Assembly: GCA_945888535.1 (NCBI GenBank)
Contig: CAMDAN010000017.1
Location: 1 to 35,140 of the forward strand
Length of the DNA: 35,140 nucleotides
DNA from: Bordetella parapertussis
Lineage (GTDB): Bacteria; Pseudomonadota; Gammaproteobacteria; Burkholderiales; Burkholderiaceae_C
Direction of reading: 5' to 3'
Below the pieces are notes generated by a model that was not told where the DNA came from, made no database searches, and worked only from the letters and a program-made list of their open reading frames with translations. The translations under genes were made by a program, and so were the position numbers. Positions 1-8,104 of the stretch are shown piece after piece; the stretch's first letter is position 1, and each line of letters starts with the position of its first letter.

Positions 1-561
1 CGCTTTGGCTGCGGCTAGTGCGCTTTGGGCGTTGGCCAGTTGCGATTGGGCGTGGCTGAGTTCTTCTTTGGAGACGGCCCCATTGCCAACCAACGATTGG
101 CGACGCGCTAAATCCTCACTGGCACGGGCAACTTCGTTTTGAGCACGGGCGATGTCTGTTTCGCGCAGCGTGATTTGAGAGTCCAGAGTACTGTTGTTGG
201 CGTACAAGGTTCGCACCTGGCGCACGGCTTGGGCCAGCGCCGCTTGGGCTTGCTCCATGGCAACCTTCGCGTCGGACGGGTCAAGCTCCACCAAGGGCTG
301 TCCGGCTTTAACAAAGTCAGTGTCATCGGCCAAGATCGCTGTCACCGTTCCACCGATTTGCGGCGTAATCTGAATCACATTGCCCTGAACATACGCGTTG
401 TCCGTTTGTTCTTGGTGGCGACTGGTAAACCAAGTGAAGCCGCCGTAAGCCAGTCCTAAGGCAACGACCAAAGCCAAGCCCGTGAGTGCTTTTTTACGTT
501 TGGGATTGGCTCCAGATGTCGGGGTGGTAGCGATAGGTGAAGAAGTGGATGGTGTGCTCAT
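1..561 (-). CDS. emrA: Multidrug efflux membrane fusion protein EmrA/HlyD family, C-terminus beyond window
   Basis: This is the periplasmic adaptor of a tripartite drug exporter, linking an inner-membrane pump to the outer-membrane channel encoded just upstream. The visible 187 residues start at the ATG at 561. They show a short polar cytoplasmic N-terminus ending in KRKK, one membrane helix at about residues 26-45, then the EmrA-type start of the biotinyl-lipoyl-like domain (TDNAYVQGNV, then a PQIGGTV segment). An alpha-helical hairpin rich in Ala, Gln and Glu follows. The ORF is open to base 1, so only about half of a typical protein of roughly 380 residues is present. It lies 56 bases after the outer-membrane gene on the same strand, and an emrB-type MFS pump is expected beyond the edge (inference). 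No strong ribosome-binding site is visible. The family call is firm; the substrates cannot be read from the sequence. Confidence 0.9.
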   Translation of the reverse strand, partial: MSTPSTSSPIATTPTSGANPKRKKALTGLALVVALGLAYGGFTWFTSRHQEQTDNAYVQGNVIQITPQIGGTVTAILADDTDFVKAGQPLVELDPSDAKVAMEQAQAALAQAVRQVRTLYANNSTLDSQITLRETDIARAQNEVARASEDLARRQSLVGNGAVSKEELSHAQSQLANAQSALAAAKA

Positions 562-617
562 GGTGCGATCAATAAAAAAATGAATAGACTGAAAAGACGG
601 GGCTTATAGATGAAAGA

Positions 618-2078
618 TCAAGGCGTCTCGGGTGTGAAACCCCCGCCGAGTGCGCGAATCATTTGGACTTGCGTGTCGGCGGCGCGGGCGGCTAAATCAA
701 TGGCTTGGCGCTGTTGGGTGAGTACCGTCGTTTCAAGATTAAGCACGGTCAGGTAGTTTCCTAATCCAGCTTGGTAGCGCTGCTGTGCGATGGCGTAGGC
801 GGTTTGGGCATGGGACAGAGCCGCTTGCTGCTGCGTTGTTTGTAAAGCAATACCCTTCGCGCTGGCGATTTGGTCGGCCACTTCGCGCACAGCCTCCAAC
901 ACCAAAGCGTTGTAACTCTCTACTGCCGCATCAAAATCAGCGGTCTTGCCGCGCAATTGGGCTTTTAAACGGCCTGCGTCAAATAAAGGCAAACGAATCG
1001 CAGGGCCCACACCCCATTGGTCGCTTCCGGTGTTCATGAGGCGATCAACCCCCAAACTGTTCAAGCCGGTAAAGGCCACCAAATTGATGTTCGGATAAAA
1101 CTGCGACTTAGCGTTTTGAACATCGCCTAGGGCAGCGCTTATGCGCCATTGCGATGCAGCAATATCGGCGCGTCGTCCCAGTAAATCGATGGGAATCGCA
1201 GGCGTATCTGCAAGGGTTTGGGACGATGCCATCGGCAATTTAGCGCTGCTTATGTTGGATGCGGCTAGTCCGCTCAAGGCTGCCAAAGCGTTGCGGGTAA
1301 GGGCTTGTTGCTCCAAGTTTGCTTCCAGCATTTGGCGTACTTCTGGAATACTGGCGCTGCTCACCGAGAGTTCGAGCTGGGTGTCTAAGCCGGCTTTAAC
1401 GCGCTCTTGCACCAAACTTAAAAGCTGTTCGCGTTGGGCCAGGCTGCGTTGCAAAGAAACGTTTTGGGCTTGGAGTCTTCCTAGCGAAAAATAGGCCCGA
1501 ACCACTTGGCTTGCAATGAGCAAGCGGGCGGCTTGCGCATCGGCTTGGGCTGCGCGGGTTTGACCCACTGCGGCGTCTAAAGCGGCGCGATGTTTACCAA
1601 ATAAATCCAAATCCCAGCTGGCAGTGGCTTGAAGATTGGCAATGTCATAGACGTTGCCGCCCAAGGGAGGCGGGTAAATTCCATTGGCACTAAAACGCTG
1701 CCGGGTCATGTCCAGGGACGCATTCAATTGCGGTTTGCCTGCGCTGTCACTCGCATCGCCAAAGGCCTGCGCTCGCGCAAGACGCGCTTGCGCTATGCGA
1801 AGGCTGGGGTTGTCCCGCAGCGCGGTTTCAACCAGTTGGGAGAGCTGGGGGTCTTGGTATGCGTCCCACCATGGCGATTGCGAAGGGATTTTTATGTCTT
1901 GCGTGTTTGTTGTTAGCGAAGCGGCTGGCCGCAGCCCTAAGGACTTGCCGTCCAATACTTTTGCGCTTGGCACAATGCCCGTTAAATCAGCGCATGCGCT
2001 TAATGCAGCCAAGGCGGTGACGGCCAAAGCCCAGCGCCCCAGGCGTTGTTTAGCGGGGCTTGAAAAATCAAAGGGCAT
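618..2078 (-). CDS. Outer membrane efflux lipoprotein, NodT/OprM (TolC-like) family
   Basis: This is the outer-membrane channel of a tripartite efflux system (RND or EmrAB type), 486 residues. The chosen start is the ATG at 2078, with CTGGAG eight bases before it; the frame is open further upstream but would run deep into marR. The N-terminus is a lipoprotein signal with lipobox LSAC (Cys29), as in NodT-family outer membrane factors. The two repeated outer membrane efflux domains follow, with typical segments such as PWWDAYQDPQL near the start and GRRADIAASQW at the start of the second half. The start overlaps the marR stop by 11 bases, so the genes are probably translationally coupled. The neighbours marR and emrA make this the exit duct of a drug-inducible pump. 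Substrate is unknown. Confidence 0.92.
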   Translation of the reverse strand: MPFDFSSPAKQRLGRWALAVTALAALSACADLTGIVPSAKVLDGKSLGLRPAASLTTNTQDIKIPSQSPWWDAYQDPQLSQLVETALRDNPSLRIAQARLARAQAFGDASDSAGKPQLNASLDMTRQRFSANGIYPPPLGGNVYDIANLQATASWDLDLFGKHRAALDAAVGQTRAAQADAQAARLLIASQVVRAYFSLGRLQAQNVSLQRSLAQREQLLSLVQERVKAGLDTQLELSVSSASIPEVRQMLEANLEQQALTRNALAALSGLAASNISSAKLPMASSQTLADTPAIPIDLLGRRADIAASQWRISAALGDVQNAKSQFYPNINLVAFTGLNSLGVDRLMNTGSDQWGVGPAIRLPLFDAGRLKAQLRGKTADFDAAVESYNALVLEAVREVADQIASAKGIALQTTQQQAALSHAQTAYAIAQQRYQAGLGNYLTVLNLETTVLTQQRQAIDLAARAADTQVQMIRALGGGFTPETP

Positions 2079-2652
2079 CGATGGCTCCAGAGTCAGGTTC
2101 GGTCGAAAATGGATGGAGAAATGTCGGAGCAGGCTGCGCCGCCGCGGTTTGTGCATTGGCCAAAATACGGCGCAAAAAGCCTTTGAGCGTCTCAAACTCT
2201 TCTGCGTTAAAACCAGCGAGATGGGTGTTTTGAACGCCGCTGAGAACGCGAGGAATATCTTGGGCGGCTTGGTTGCCTGCGTCGGTTAAAGCAATATTGA
2301 CAACACGGCGATCGGTGTCCGACCGCACGCGTTGGCACAAGCCTTTGGCCTCTAAACGGTCCAGCATGCGGGTCATCGCGCCGGTATCTAAATGGCATTG
2401 CCGGGCCAACTCTGCCACGCTAGAGGCTTGGCCACTGAATACTTTGTACAAGGGCATCCACTGCGCATTGGTTAAATCTGTATGTGCTAAGTGCAGCTCA
2501 ATGTCTTCAGCCAAAACGCCGAGGATTTGGCGCATCAGGTTACCCACGCTTTCTTCTGGGCTGTAGTTATGCGCCTCGTAAAACACGACCGGCGCAGGGG
2601 CCTTGGTTTTGCTTGGCGGTTTGGGGGCTGAATGGGTGAAGGAAGACGGCAT
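2068..2652 (-). CDS. MarR family transcriptional regulator of the efflux operon
   Basis: This is a winged-helix MarR-family regulator of 194 residues, probably the drug-responsive repressor of the downstream efflux genes. The recognition-helix region reads SSVAELARQCHLDTGAMTRMLDRLEAKG and is followed by the wing with the family-typical SDTDRRVVNIALTD. The N-terminal 30 residues are proline/lysine-rich and likely disordered. The first ATG of the frame is at 2652; a TTG lies three codons further upstream at 2661. No Shine-Dalgarno precedes either. A consensus promoter ends only nine bases before this ATG, so the transcript is probably (nearly) leaderless. The operator-like palindrome sits inside that promoter, pointing to autorepression. 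It overlaps the start of the outer-membrane gene by 11 bases and is divergent from alaS. Confidence 0.92.
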   Translation of the reverse strand: MPSSFTHSAPKPPSKTKAPAPVVFYEAHNYSPEESVGNLMRQILGVLAEDIELHLAHTDLTNAQWMPLYKVFSGQASSVAELARQCHLDTGAMTRMLDRLEAKGLCQRVRSDTDRRVVNIALTDAGNQAAQDIPRVLSGVQNTHLAGFNAEEFETLKGFLRRILANAQTAAAQPAPTFLHPFSTEPDSGAIDAL

Positions 2653-2661
2653 GGAACCCAA

Positions 2662-2690
2662 ATATTAGCTGCCTAGGCAAATAATGTCAA
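2662..2690 (-). promoter_or_regulatory. Consensus sigma70 promoter of the marR-efflux operon
   Basis: On the minus strand a perfect -35 (TTGACA, 2685-2690) is separated by exactly 17 bases from TAATAT (2662-2667), one mismatch from the consensus -10. The expected start of transcription is about 2655, only about three bases before the marR ATG at 2652. This is the best-matching promoter I can see in the window. Confidence 0.8.
2665..2684. promoter_or_regulatory. Putative MarR operator palindrome
   Basis: This 20-base site matches its own reverse complement at 16 of 20 positions around a perfect GCCTAGGC core (2671-2678). It fills the spacer between the -35 and -10 of the marR promoter. A second copy of the half-site GGCAAATAAT occurs at 2691-2700 (first copy 2676-2685), 15 bases away and just upstream of the -35. 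Occupancy would exclude RNA polymerase, as known for MarR-family autorepression; binding itself is inferred. Confidence 0.6.
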
Positions 2691-2775
2691 GGCAAATAAT
2701 TTTTTGGTTTCTTTTCTTGTTGGATTGCTGTTGATTCAAACGGCAAGGGTGCTGCCAGGCTCCAGCGCATGCGGC

Positions 2776-2781
2776 GATAAT
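2776..2781 (+). promoter_or_regulatory. Possible -10 element for alaS
   Basis: GATAAT lies 30 bases before the alaS ATG. The -35 position 17 bases further upstream (TGCCAG) matches consensus poorly, so this is a weak call based on the -10 and its spacing to the start. Confidence 0.35.
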
Positions 2782-2811
2782 GGGCAGTTGACTTTTTCAA
2801 GAGCTATAGAC

Positions 2812-5439
2812 ATGACCCAAGCCCATGCGATGAGTGTTGCCGACATTCGCAAATCCTTCCTTGATTTCTTTGCATCCAAGGGCCATACCGTGGTTGCTAG
2901 CAGCCCTTTGGTGCCTGGAAACGACCCCACGTTGATGTTTACCAACTCGGGCATGGTGCAGTTCAAGGATGTATTTTTGGGGTCCGACAAGCGCTCTTAT
3001 GTTCGGGCGGCGTCGGTACAAGCCTGTTTGCGTGCGGGCGGCAAACACAACGACTTAGAAAACGTAGGCTACACCGCTCGCCACCACACCTTCTTCGAGA
3101 TGATGGGCAACTGGAGTTTTGGTGACTACTTCAAGCGTGAGTCGCTCAAGTGGGCTTGGGAGTTGCTCACCGAGGTTTATAAATTGCCCAAGGAGCGTTT
3201 GCTGGCTACGGTGTACCAAGAAGACGACGAGGCCTTTGACATCTGGACCAAAGAAATTGGCCTGCCGCCTGAGCGCGTGATTCGTATTGGTGATAACAAG
3301 GGTGGGCGTTATAAGTCTGACAACTTCTGGATGATGGCTGACACCGGCCCGTGTGGCCCTTGCTCTGAAATCTTTTACGACCACGGTGACCACATTCCCG
3401 GCGGCCCACCCGGCAGCCCCGACGAAGACGGCGACCGCTTCATTGAAATTTGGAACAACGTGTTCATGCAATTCAATATGCACGAAGACGGCTCGGTCAC
3501 GCCGCTGCCCGCGCCCTGCGTGGACACCGGCATGGGACTCGAACGCCTTGCGGCCATCTTGCAACATGTCCACAGCAACTACGAGATCGATATTTTTGAC
3601 GCGCTGATCAAGGCCGCTGCCCGCGAAACGGGTTGCGCTGATTTGAGCCACAAGAGCCTGCGCGTGATTGCCGACCATATTCGCGCCACCGCATTCTTGG
3701 TGAGTGACGGCGTGGTGCCGAGCAACGAGGGGCGCGGCTATGTGCAGCGCCGCATCATCCGCCGCGCCATTCGACACGGTTACTTGCTGGGTAAGAAGAC
3801 GCCTTTCTTTCACAAGCTGGTCCCTGACCTGGTCAAACTCATGGGCGGGGCTTATCCCAATATGGCGGGTCAGGCGGAGAGAATCACCGAAATTTTGCGC
3901 GTTGAAGAAGAGCGCTTTTTTGAAACCCTCGAAATCGGGATGAATATTTTGGACGAGGCTTTACAAGGCGGCGTCAAGATGTTGCCGGGTGACGTAGCGT
4001 TCAAGCTGCATGACACCTACGGTTTTCCGCTGGACTTGTCTGCCGATGTGTGCCGTGAGCGCGATTTAAGCGTAGACGAGGCCGGCTTTGCAGCGGCGAT
4101 GGAGCGCCAAAAATCCCAAGGCCGCGCTGCCGGAAAATTCAAAATGGACCGCGCCTTGGATTACACCGGTGAGGGCAATGCTTTCGTCGGCTATGACCGC
4201 TTAGACAGCACCGCCAAAATTGTGGCGCTGTACCACGAGGGCGTTTCTGTGGCGGCGCTGAATTCGGGCCAGCAAGGCGTGGTGGTTTTAGACACAACCC
4301 CGTTTTACTCCGAGAGCGGTGGGCAAGTGGGCGACTTGGGTGTTCTCACCAGCGGCTCGGCTCGCTTTGAAGTGGGCGATACCCAAAAGATCAAGGTCGA
4401 TGTGTTTGGTCACCAAGGTACCATCGCCCAAGGCACGCTCAATGTGGGCGACAGCGTGACCGCGACGGTGGATGTTCCCGTGCGTAACGCGGCCATGCGG
4501 AACCACAGCGCGACCCATTTGATGCACCAAGCCCTGCGCGATGTGTTGGGTGACCATGTGGTTCAAAAAGGCTCCTTGGTCAACGCCGAACGTACCCGTT
4601 TTGACTTCACCCATAACGCGCCTGTGACCGACGCCCAAGTACGTCAAATCGAAGGATTGGTGAACGCGCAGATCTTGAATAATTCGGCAACCAAAGCGGA
4701 ACTCATGGATATTGAGTCGGCACAAAAAACTGGCGCGATGATGTTGTTTGGTGAGAAGTACGGTGAAACAGTACGCGTCTTAGATATTGGTTCTACCCGA
4801 GAACTCTGCGGTGGCACCCACGTCAAGGCGACCGGAGACATTGGCCTTTTCAAAATCGTGGGCGAGAGCGGCGTTGCCTCAGGCGTGCGCCGTATCGAAG
4901 CCGTGACGGGTGAAAATGCGTTGGCGTATTTGCAGCAACTCGAAGACACCGTGGGCCAGGCAGCCGCAACGCTCAAAGCCCCGGTTGCAGAATTGGCAAG
5001 CCGTTTGACGCAGGTGGTGGACCATGTGAAGGCCTTAGAAAAAGAAGTCACCGCGCTCAAAGGCAAATTAGCCTCTGCCCAGGGCGATGAGTTGTTAAAT
5101 CAGGCCATAGACCTCCAAGGCGTGAAGTTTTTGTCAGCCCAACTGCTTGGTGCGGATACCAAGACTTTGCGCGAGACCATGGACAAGCTCAAAGACAAGC
5201 TGAAAACAGCAGTGATTGTGTTGGGTACGGTTGAAGGCGACAAAGTACAAATTGCAGTCGGCGTAACCCAAGACACGACCGCCAAAGTTAAAGCTGGCGA
5301 GTTGGTTAACTTTTTAGCGGCCCAAGTGGGCGGTAAAGGCGGGGGCAAGCCCGACATGGCTATGGCCGGTGGCACTGAGCCTGCCCATCTGGCAGCGGCT
5401 TTGGCCAGCGCCCAAGCATGGGTCAGCGCCAAACTCTGA
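2812..5439 (+). CDS. alaS: Alanine--tRNA ligase
   Basis: This class II aminoacyl-tRNA synthetase charges tRNA-Ala and hydrolyses mischarged Ser/Gly-tRNA. It has 875 residues, the usual bacterial length. The catalytic domain begins with the family start ([15 protein letters not shown]), followed by [12 protein letters not shown] and the [17 protein letters not shown] block. The editing domain carries its zinc ligands, HxxxH at 565-569 and CxxxH at 666-670. A coiled-coil linker (about 745-765) and a C-terminal DHHA1-type domain with a glycine-rich [15 protein letters not shown] motif end the protein. The ATG at 2812 is preceded by AAGAG eight bases away; the frame is open further upstream, but that part is non-homologous leader. 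A second ATG at 2830 has no ribosome-binding site. The gene is divergent from marR and convergent with a thioredoxin-like gene only seven bases away. Confidence 0.98.
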   Translation: MTQAHAMSVADIRKSFLDFFASKGHTVVASSPLVPGNDPTLMFTNSGMVQFKDVFLGSDKRSYVRAASVQACLRAGGKHNDLENVGYTARHHTFFEMMGNWSFGDYFKRESLKWAWELLTEVYKLPKERLLATVYQEDDEAFDIWTKEIGLPPERVIRIGDNKGGRYKSDNFWMMADTGPCGPCSEIFYDHGDHIPGGPPGSPDEDGDRFIEIWNNVFMQFNMHEDGSVTPLPAPCVDTGMGLERLAAILQHVHSNYEIDIFDALIKAAARETGCADLSHKSLRVIADHIRATAFLVSDGVVPSNEGRGYVQRRIIRRAIRHGYLLGKKTPFFHKLVPDLVKLMGGAYPNMAGQAERITEILRVEEERFFETLEIGMNILDEALQGGVKMLPGDVAFKLHDTYGFPLDLSADVCRERDLSVDEAGFAAAMERQKSQGRAAGKFKMDRALDYTGEGNAFVGYDRLDSTAKIVALYHEGVSVAALNSGQQGVVVLDTTPFYSESGGQVGDLGVLTSGSARFEVGDTQKIKVDVFGHQGTIAQGTLNVGDSVTATVDVPVRNAAMRNHSATHLMHQALRDVLGDHVVQKGSLVNAERTRFDFTHNAPVTDAQVRQIEGLVNAQILNNSATKAELMDIESAQKTGAMMLFGEKYGETVRVLDIGSTRELCGGTHVKATGDIGLFKIVGESGVASGVRRIEAVTGENALAYLQQLEDTVGQAAATLKAPVAELASRLTQVVDHVKALEKEVTALKGKLASAQGDELLNQAIDLQGVKFLSAQLLGADTKTLRETMDKLKDKLKTAVIVLGTVEGDKVQIAVGVTQDTTAKVKAGELVNFLAAQVGGKGGGKPDMAMAGGTEPAHLAAALASAQAWVSAKL

Positions 5440-5446
5440 CTCGTAA

Positions 5447-5824
5447 CTAGTGTTTTGAACGCAATCGACTGACCAATCCCCGTACCTCGGGGTCACCTTT
5501 GAACGGTGTGTTGGATTGCATTTGGCTTTGAATCAGGCGGCGCAGAGTTTCTATATGAGGCGTTAAGGTGCCGAAAAAAAGGGGCGTCTCGCCTTGGGCA
5601 ATCAAAAGCGTGGGAAAGTTTTCTACTTCGATGGGGTCGACCCAATCGGCATGGTCTTCGATGTCCACCCAAACAAACTTGACCAGTGCAAACTCGGCTT
5701 GGAGCTGGTCAAACAGGCTTTGGTAGTCGCGGCAGGTGCCACACCACTGGGCGCACAGGCAGGCGACCAGCATGTCGGAAGGCGACGGAGCGAGCGAAAG
5801 TGGCACAAGGTCTAAAGTTGACAT
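5447..5824 (-). CDS. Thioredoxin family protein
   Basis: This is a small single-domain thioredoxin-fold protein of 125 residues, lacking a signal peptide and so probably cytoplasmic. The active-site motif is WCGTC with Cys28 and Cys31; standard thioredoxin has CGPC, so the redox potential may differ. A cis-proline region is visible in VENFPTLLIAQG. It likely reduces or exchanges disulfides, but the substrate is unknown. The ATG at 5824 is preceded by GAGGT only two bases away, closer than usual. The stop is seven bases from the alaS stop on the opposite strand, leaving no room for a terminator between them. The family assignment is secure, the specific role open. Confidence 0.88.
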   Translation of the reverse strand: MSTLDLVPLSLAPSPSDMLVACLCAQWCGTCRDYQSLFDQLQAEFALVKFVWVDIEDHADWVDPIEVENFPTLLIAQGETPLFFGTLTPHIETLRRLIQSQMQSNTPFKGDPEVRGLVSRLRSKH

Positions 5825-5851
5825 ACCTCAATCATGGCAGAAATATGCGGG

Positions 5852-5880
5852 TTAAAAACCTAGGCCTATAACCATATAAC
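5852..5880 (+). promoter_or_regulatory. Possible promoter for the fpr-kinase operon
   Basis: TTAAAA (5852-5857) and TATAAC (5875-5880) are spaced by 17 bases, giving an expected transcript start near 5887 and a leader of about 67 bases before the fpr ATG. The spacer contains the 8-base palindrome TAGGCCTA. The match to consensus is moderate. Confidence 0.4.
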
Positions 5881-5953
5881 GCGAAGCGAAGGCGTGAGGT
5901 TTTACACTCTACGGTTTGCCACAGTGGCGTTGTTGACTCTCTTTAAGGCCCCC

Positions 5954-6730
5954 ATGAGTGCATTTTTGGAAGAAACCGTTTTAAGCGTTCACCATTGGAC
6001 CGACCGGTTATTTAGCTTTACCACCACCCGCGATACCAGTTTGCGCTTCTCAAACGGCCACTTCACTATGATCGGCCTTCGCACTGAGACGGGCAAGCCA
6101 TTGCTTAGGGCTTACAGCATTGCCAGCGCCAACTACGAAGAACACCTTGAGTTTTTAAGTATCAAAGTACAAGACGGTCCGCTCACCTCGCGCTTACAGC
6201 ACATCCAAGTCGGCGACAAAATCGTGGTGGGCAAAAAACCCACAGGCACTTTGCTGATTGATTACCTGCTGAAAGGAAAAAACCTCTACCTTTTTGGAAC
6301 CGGAACGGGGGTGGCACCGTTTCTAAGTATCGTGCGCGATCCAGCGACCTATGAGCGGTTTGAAAAAGTGATTTTGGTACACGGGGTTCGTGAAGTGGCC
6401 GAGTTGGCTTACAACGAATACCTGACCCACGATTTGCCTGAGCATGAGTTTTTGGGCGATATGGTGAGTGCCCAAATGCTGTATTACCCGACCGTCACGC
6501 GCGAGCCTTATAAAAACCAAGGCCGTATCACCGAGTTGCTGGATTCAGGTAAGCTCCAAATTGATTTGGGCTTGCCCCCATTGGATCCCGCCCATGACCG
6601 TGTCATGTTGTGCGGCAGCCCTGGGATGTTGCGCGACTTAAAACACATGCTGGAAAAGCGGGGTTTTATGGAAGGCAACACCACCAAGCAGGGCGACTTT
6701 GTCATTGAACGCGCTTTTGCAGAACAATAA
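5954..6730 (+). CDS. fpr: Ferredoxin--NADP(+) reductase
   Basis: This FAD enzyme transfers electrons between NADPH and ferredoxin or flavodoxin and is linked in bacteria to oxidative-stress defence and Fe-S supply. From the ATG at 5954 it is 258 residues, the usual bacterial Fpr size; a GTG 60 bases upstream is open in frame but would add an unsupported leader. An AAGG lies a few bases before the ATG. The FAD-binding motif RAYS is at 52-55, the NADP-binding GTGTGVAPF at 115-123, and a CGSPGML segment lies near the C-terminus. The tail ends in ERAFAEQ, resembling the C-terminal aromatic region of proteobacterial Fpr. It is followed after three bases by the PfkB kinase gene, so the two are almost certainly co-transcribed. 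Confidence 0.95.
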   Translation: MSAFLEETVLSVHHWTDRLFSFTTTRDTSLRFSNGHFTMIGLRTETGKPLLRAYSIASANYEEHLEFLSIKVQDGPLTSRLQHIQVGDKIVVGKKPTGTLLIDYLLKGKNLYLFGTGTGVAPFLSIVRDPATYERFEKVILVHGVREVAELAYNEYLTHDLPEHEFLGDMVSAQMLYYPTVTREPYKNQGRITELLDSGKLQIDLGLPPLDPAHDRVMLCGSPGMLRDLKHMLEKRGFMEGNTTKQGDFVIERAFAEQ

Positions 6731-6733
6731 ACC

Positions 6734-7732
6734 ATGACCACTTACGACCTTTACGCCATTGGCAACGCCTTAGTCGATTCTGAATACGAAGTCTCTGACG
6801 AACTTTTAAAGACGGCGGGCGTTGAAAAACGCCATATGACTTTGATCGACGCTCCGCGCCGCGCCGAACTCTTGCACCATATGCAAGGGCTACATGCCCG
6901 TAAAACTGGCGGGGGCTCGGCGGGAAATACCGTCGTCGCCTTGGCGCAGTTGGGTGGCAAAGCGTTTTACTCTTGTCGTGTGGCGCATGATGACTTGGGT
7001 GATTTTTACCGTGAAGATTTGGTGGCCCACGGTGTCGCCACGAATCTGACGCACACCCCACCCGCACCAGGACAAACTGGAAGCTGTATCGTGATGGTCA
7101 CGCCCGATGCCGAACGCAGCATGAGCACGTTTTTGGGAGCTACCGCGGAGTTGGACCAGTCAGCGCTTCACCCCCATGACATCGCACGCTCCAAGGTGTA
7201 TTACATGGAGGGTTATTTGGCAGCGTCGCCCACGGGTTTAGCGGCGGCTTTACAAGGCCGGGACATTGCACGTAAAGCAGGCGTCGCATTGGCCGTGACC
7301 CTGAGCGACATGAGCATGATCAACTTTTGTCGGCCTAGAGTCGAGGCGATGGTTGGTGATGGGGTGGATTACTTGTTTTGTAATGAAGAAGAAGCGCAAG
7401 TGTGGTTCGGCGAAACGGATCTAGACGTGGTGTGTAAAAAAATCGCCGCGTTGGCGCGGGTGGTTTGTTTGACGCGCAGCGCCAAAGGATGCCTGGTGAT
7501 TGAAGGCGAAATCATCACCACGGTTGCTGCTACGCCAGTGAAAGCCATTGACAGCAATGGTGCGGGCGATATGTTTGCAGGCGCATTTTTATACGCCGTG
7601 ACCCATGGCCACAGCACGGCAAAGGCTGCCGCTTTAGGTAACTTGGCTGCGGCGCAGGTGGTATCGCAATACGGTTGCCGCTTGCCGCAAGACTCGGTAG
7701 ACGCACTTGTTCAAAAATTTACCAAAATGTAA
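6734..7732 (+). CDS. PfkB-family carbohydrate kinase, adenosine-kinase-like
   Basis: This is a ribokinase/PfkB-fold kinase of 332 residues that phosphorylates a sugar or nucleoside hydroxyl using ATP. The N-terminal substrate-binding motif GGGSAGN is at about 59-65. The C-terminal signature NGAGDMF (275-281) contains the catalytic base Asp279 and the anion hole. The overall arrangement, including the KTGGGSAGNT block and the TFLGA segment, resembles bacterial proteins annotated as adenosine kinase, which would recycle adenosine to AMP. Fructokinase- or ribokinase-type activity cannot be excluded. The ATG lies three bases after the fpr stop; a short unknown secreted protein follows 12 bases downstream. 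Confidence 0.9.
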   Translation: MTTYDLYAIGNALVDSEYEVSDELLKTAGVEKRHMTLIDAPRRAELLHHMQGLHARKTGGGSAGNTVVALAQLGGKAFYSCRVAHDDLGDFYREDLVAHGVATNLTHTPPAPGQTGSCIVMVTPDAERSMSTFLGATAELDQSALHPHDIARSKVYYMEGYLAASPTGLAAALQGRDIARKAGVALAVTLSDMSMINFCRPRVEAMVGDGVDYLFCNEEEAQVWFGETDLDVVCKKIAALARVVCLTRSAKGCLVIEGEIITTVAATPVKAIDSNGAGDMFAGAFLYAVTHGHSTAKAAALGNLAAAQVVSQYGCRLPQDSVDALVQKFTKM

Positions 7733-7744
7733 ATTAAAAAAACT

Positions 7745-8104
7745 ATGCGATGGACGGGTCTGCTGAGTCTGGTGCTAGCCATAGCGACCACATCGCTGGT
7801 TGGTAGCCCTGTTGCAATTGCAAGCACTGTAAAAACCACACAGTTCACGTGTGCGGCTTTTTATCTTCCTACGCGAAGTATTTGGAATCGACAAGTCGAT
7901 ATTCGATACAAAAACAGTCAGCCCGTTTCTGTTCACATCGATGGCTTGCCGGTTTACGCTTTTTCAATGGCTGGCCCCATTGTTATGACAGCCATAGACA
8001 ACGAACGCATCCAGATTCATACCCAAGCCTTGCTCTGGACTAGTGACTTTAGAGGGATGGCTTCTTCGCAAGGCACCTGCTTAGAAACGGTGAAAAGTGA
8101 CTGA
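7745..8104 (+). CDS. Small secreted protein of unknown function
   Basis: I do not recognise this 119-residue protein. The N-terminus is a clear Sec signal peptide: MRW, a hydrophobic stretch to about residue 24, and a likely cleavage near AIAS at 24-27. The mature part of about 90 residues is probably periplasmic and contains exactly two cysteines (Cys36 and Cys112), one near each end, which could form a disulfide clamping a beta-rich domain. The mature region alternates hydrophobic and polar residues, suggesting beta strands. It starts 12 bases after the kinase stop, with an A-rich but SD-poor leader, so it probably belongs to that operon. Its stop directly abuts the dinG stop on the opposite strand. 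The signal peptide and tight operon spacing argue for a real gene. Confidence 0.7.
   Translation: MRWTGLLSLVLAIATTSLVGSPVAIASTVKTTQFTCAAFYLPTRSIWNRQVDIRYKNSQPVSVHIDGLPVYAFSMAGPIVMTAIDNERIQIHTQALLWTSDFRGMASSQGTCLETVKSD

Noticed and set aside
1684..2289. A 201-residue plus-strand open frame opposite the outer membrane lipoprotein and marR
   Set aside because: It crosses two convincing genes on the other strand and has no recognisable protein features.
3055..3813. A 252-residue open frame on the minus strand inside alaS
   Set aside because: It lies wholly within the well-supported alaS gene, in a shadow frame, with a composition that reads like reverse-translated synthetase and no recognisable domain.
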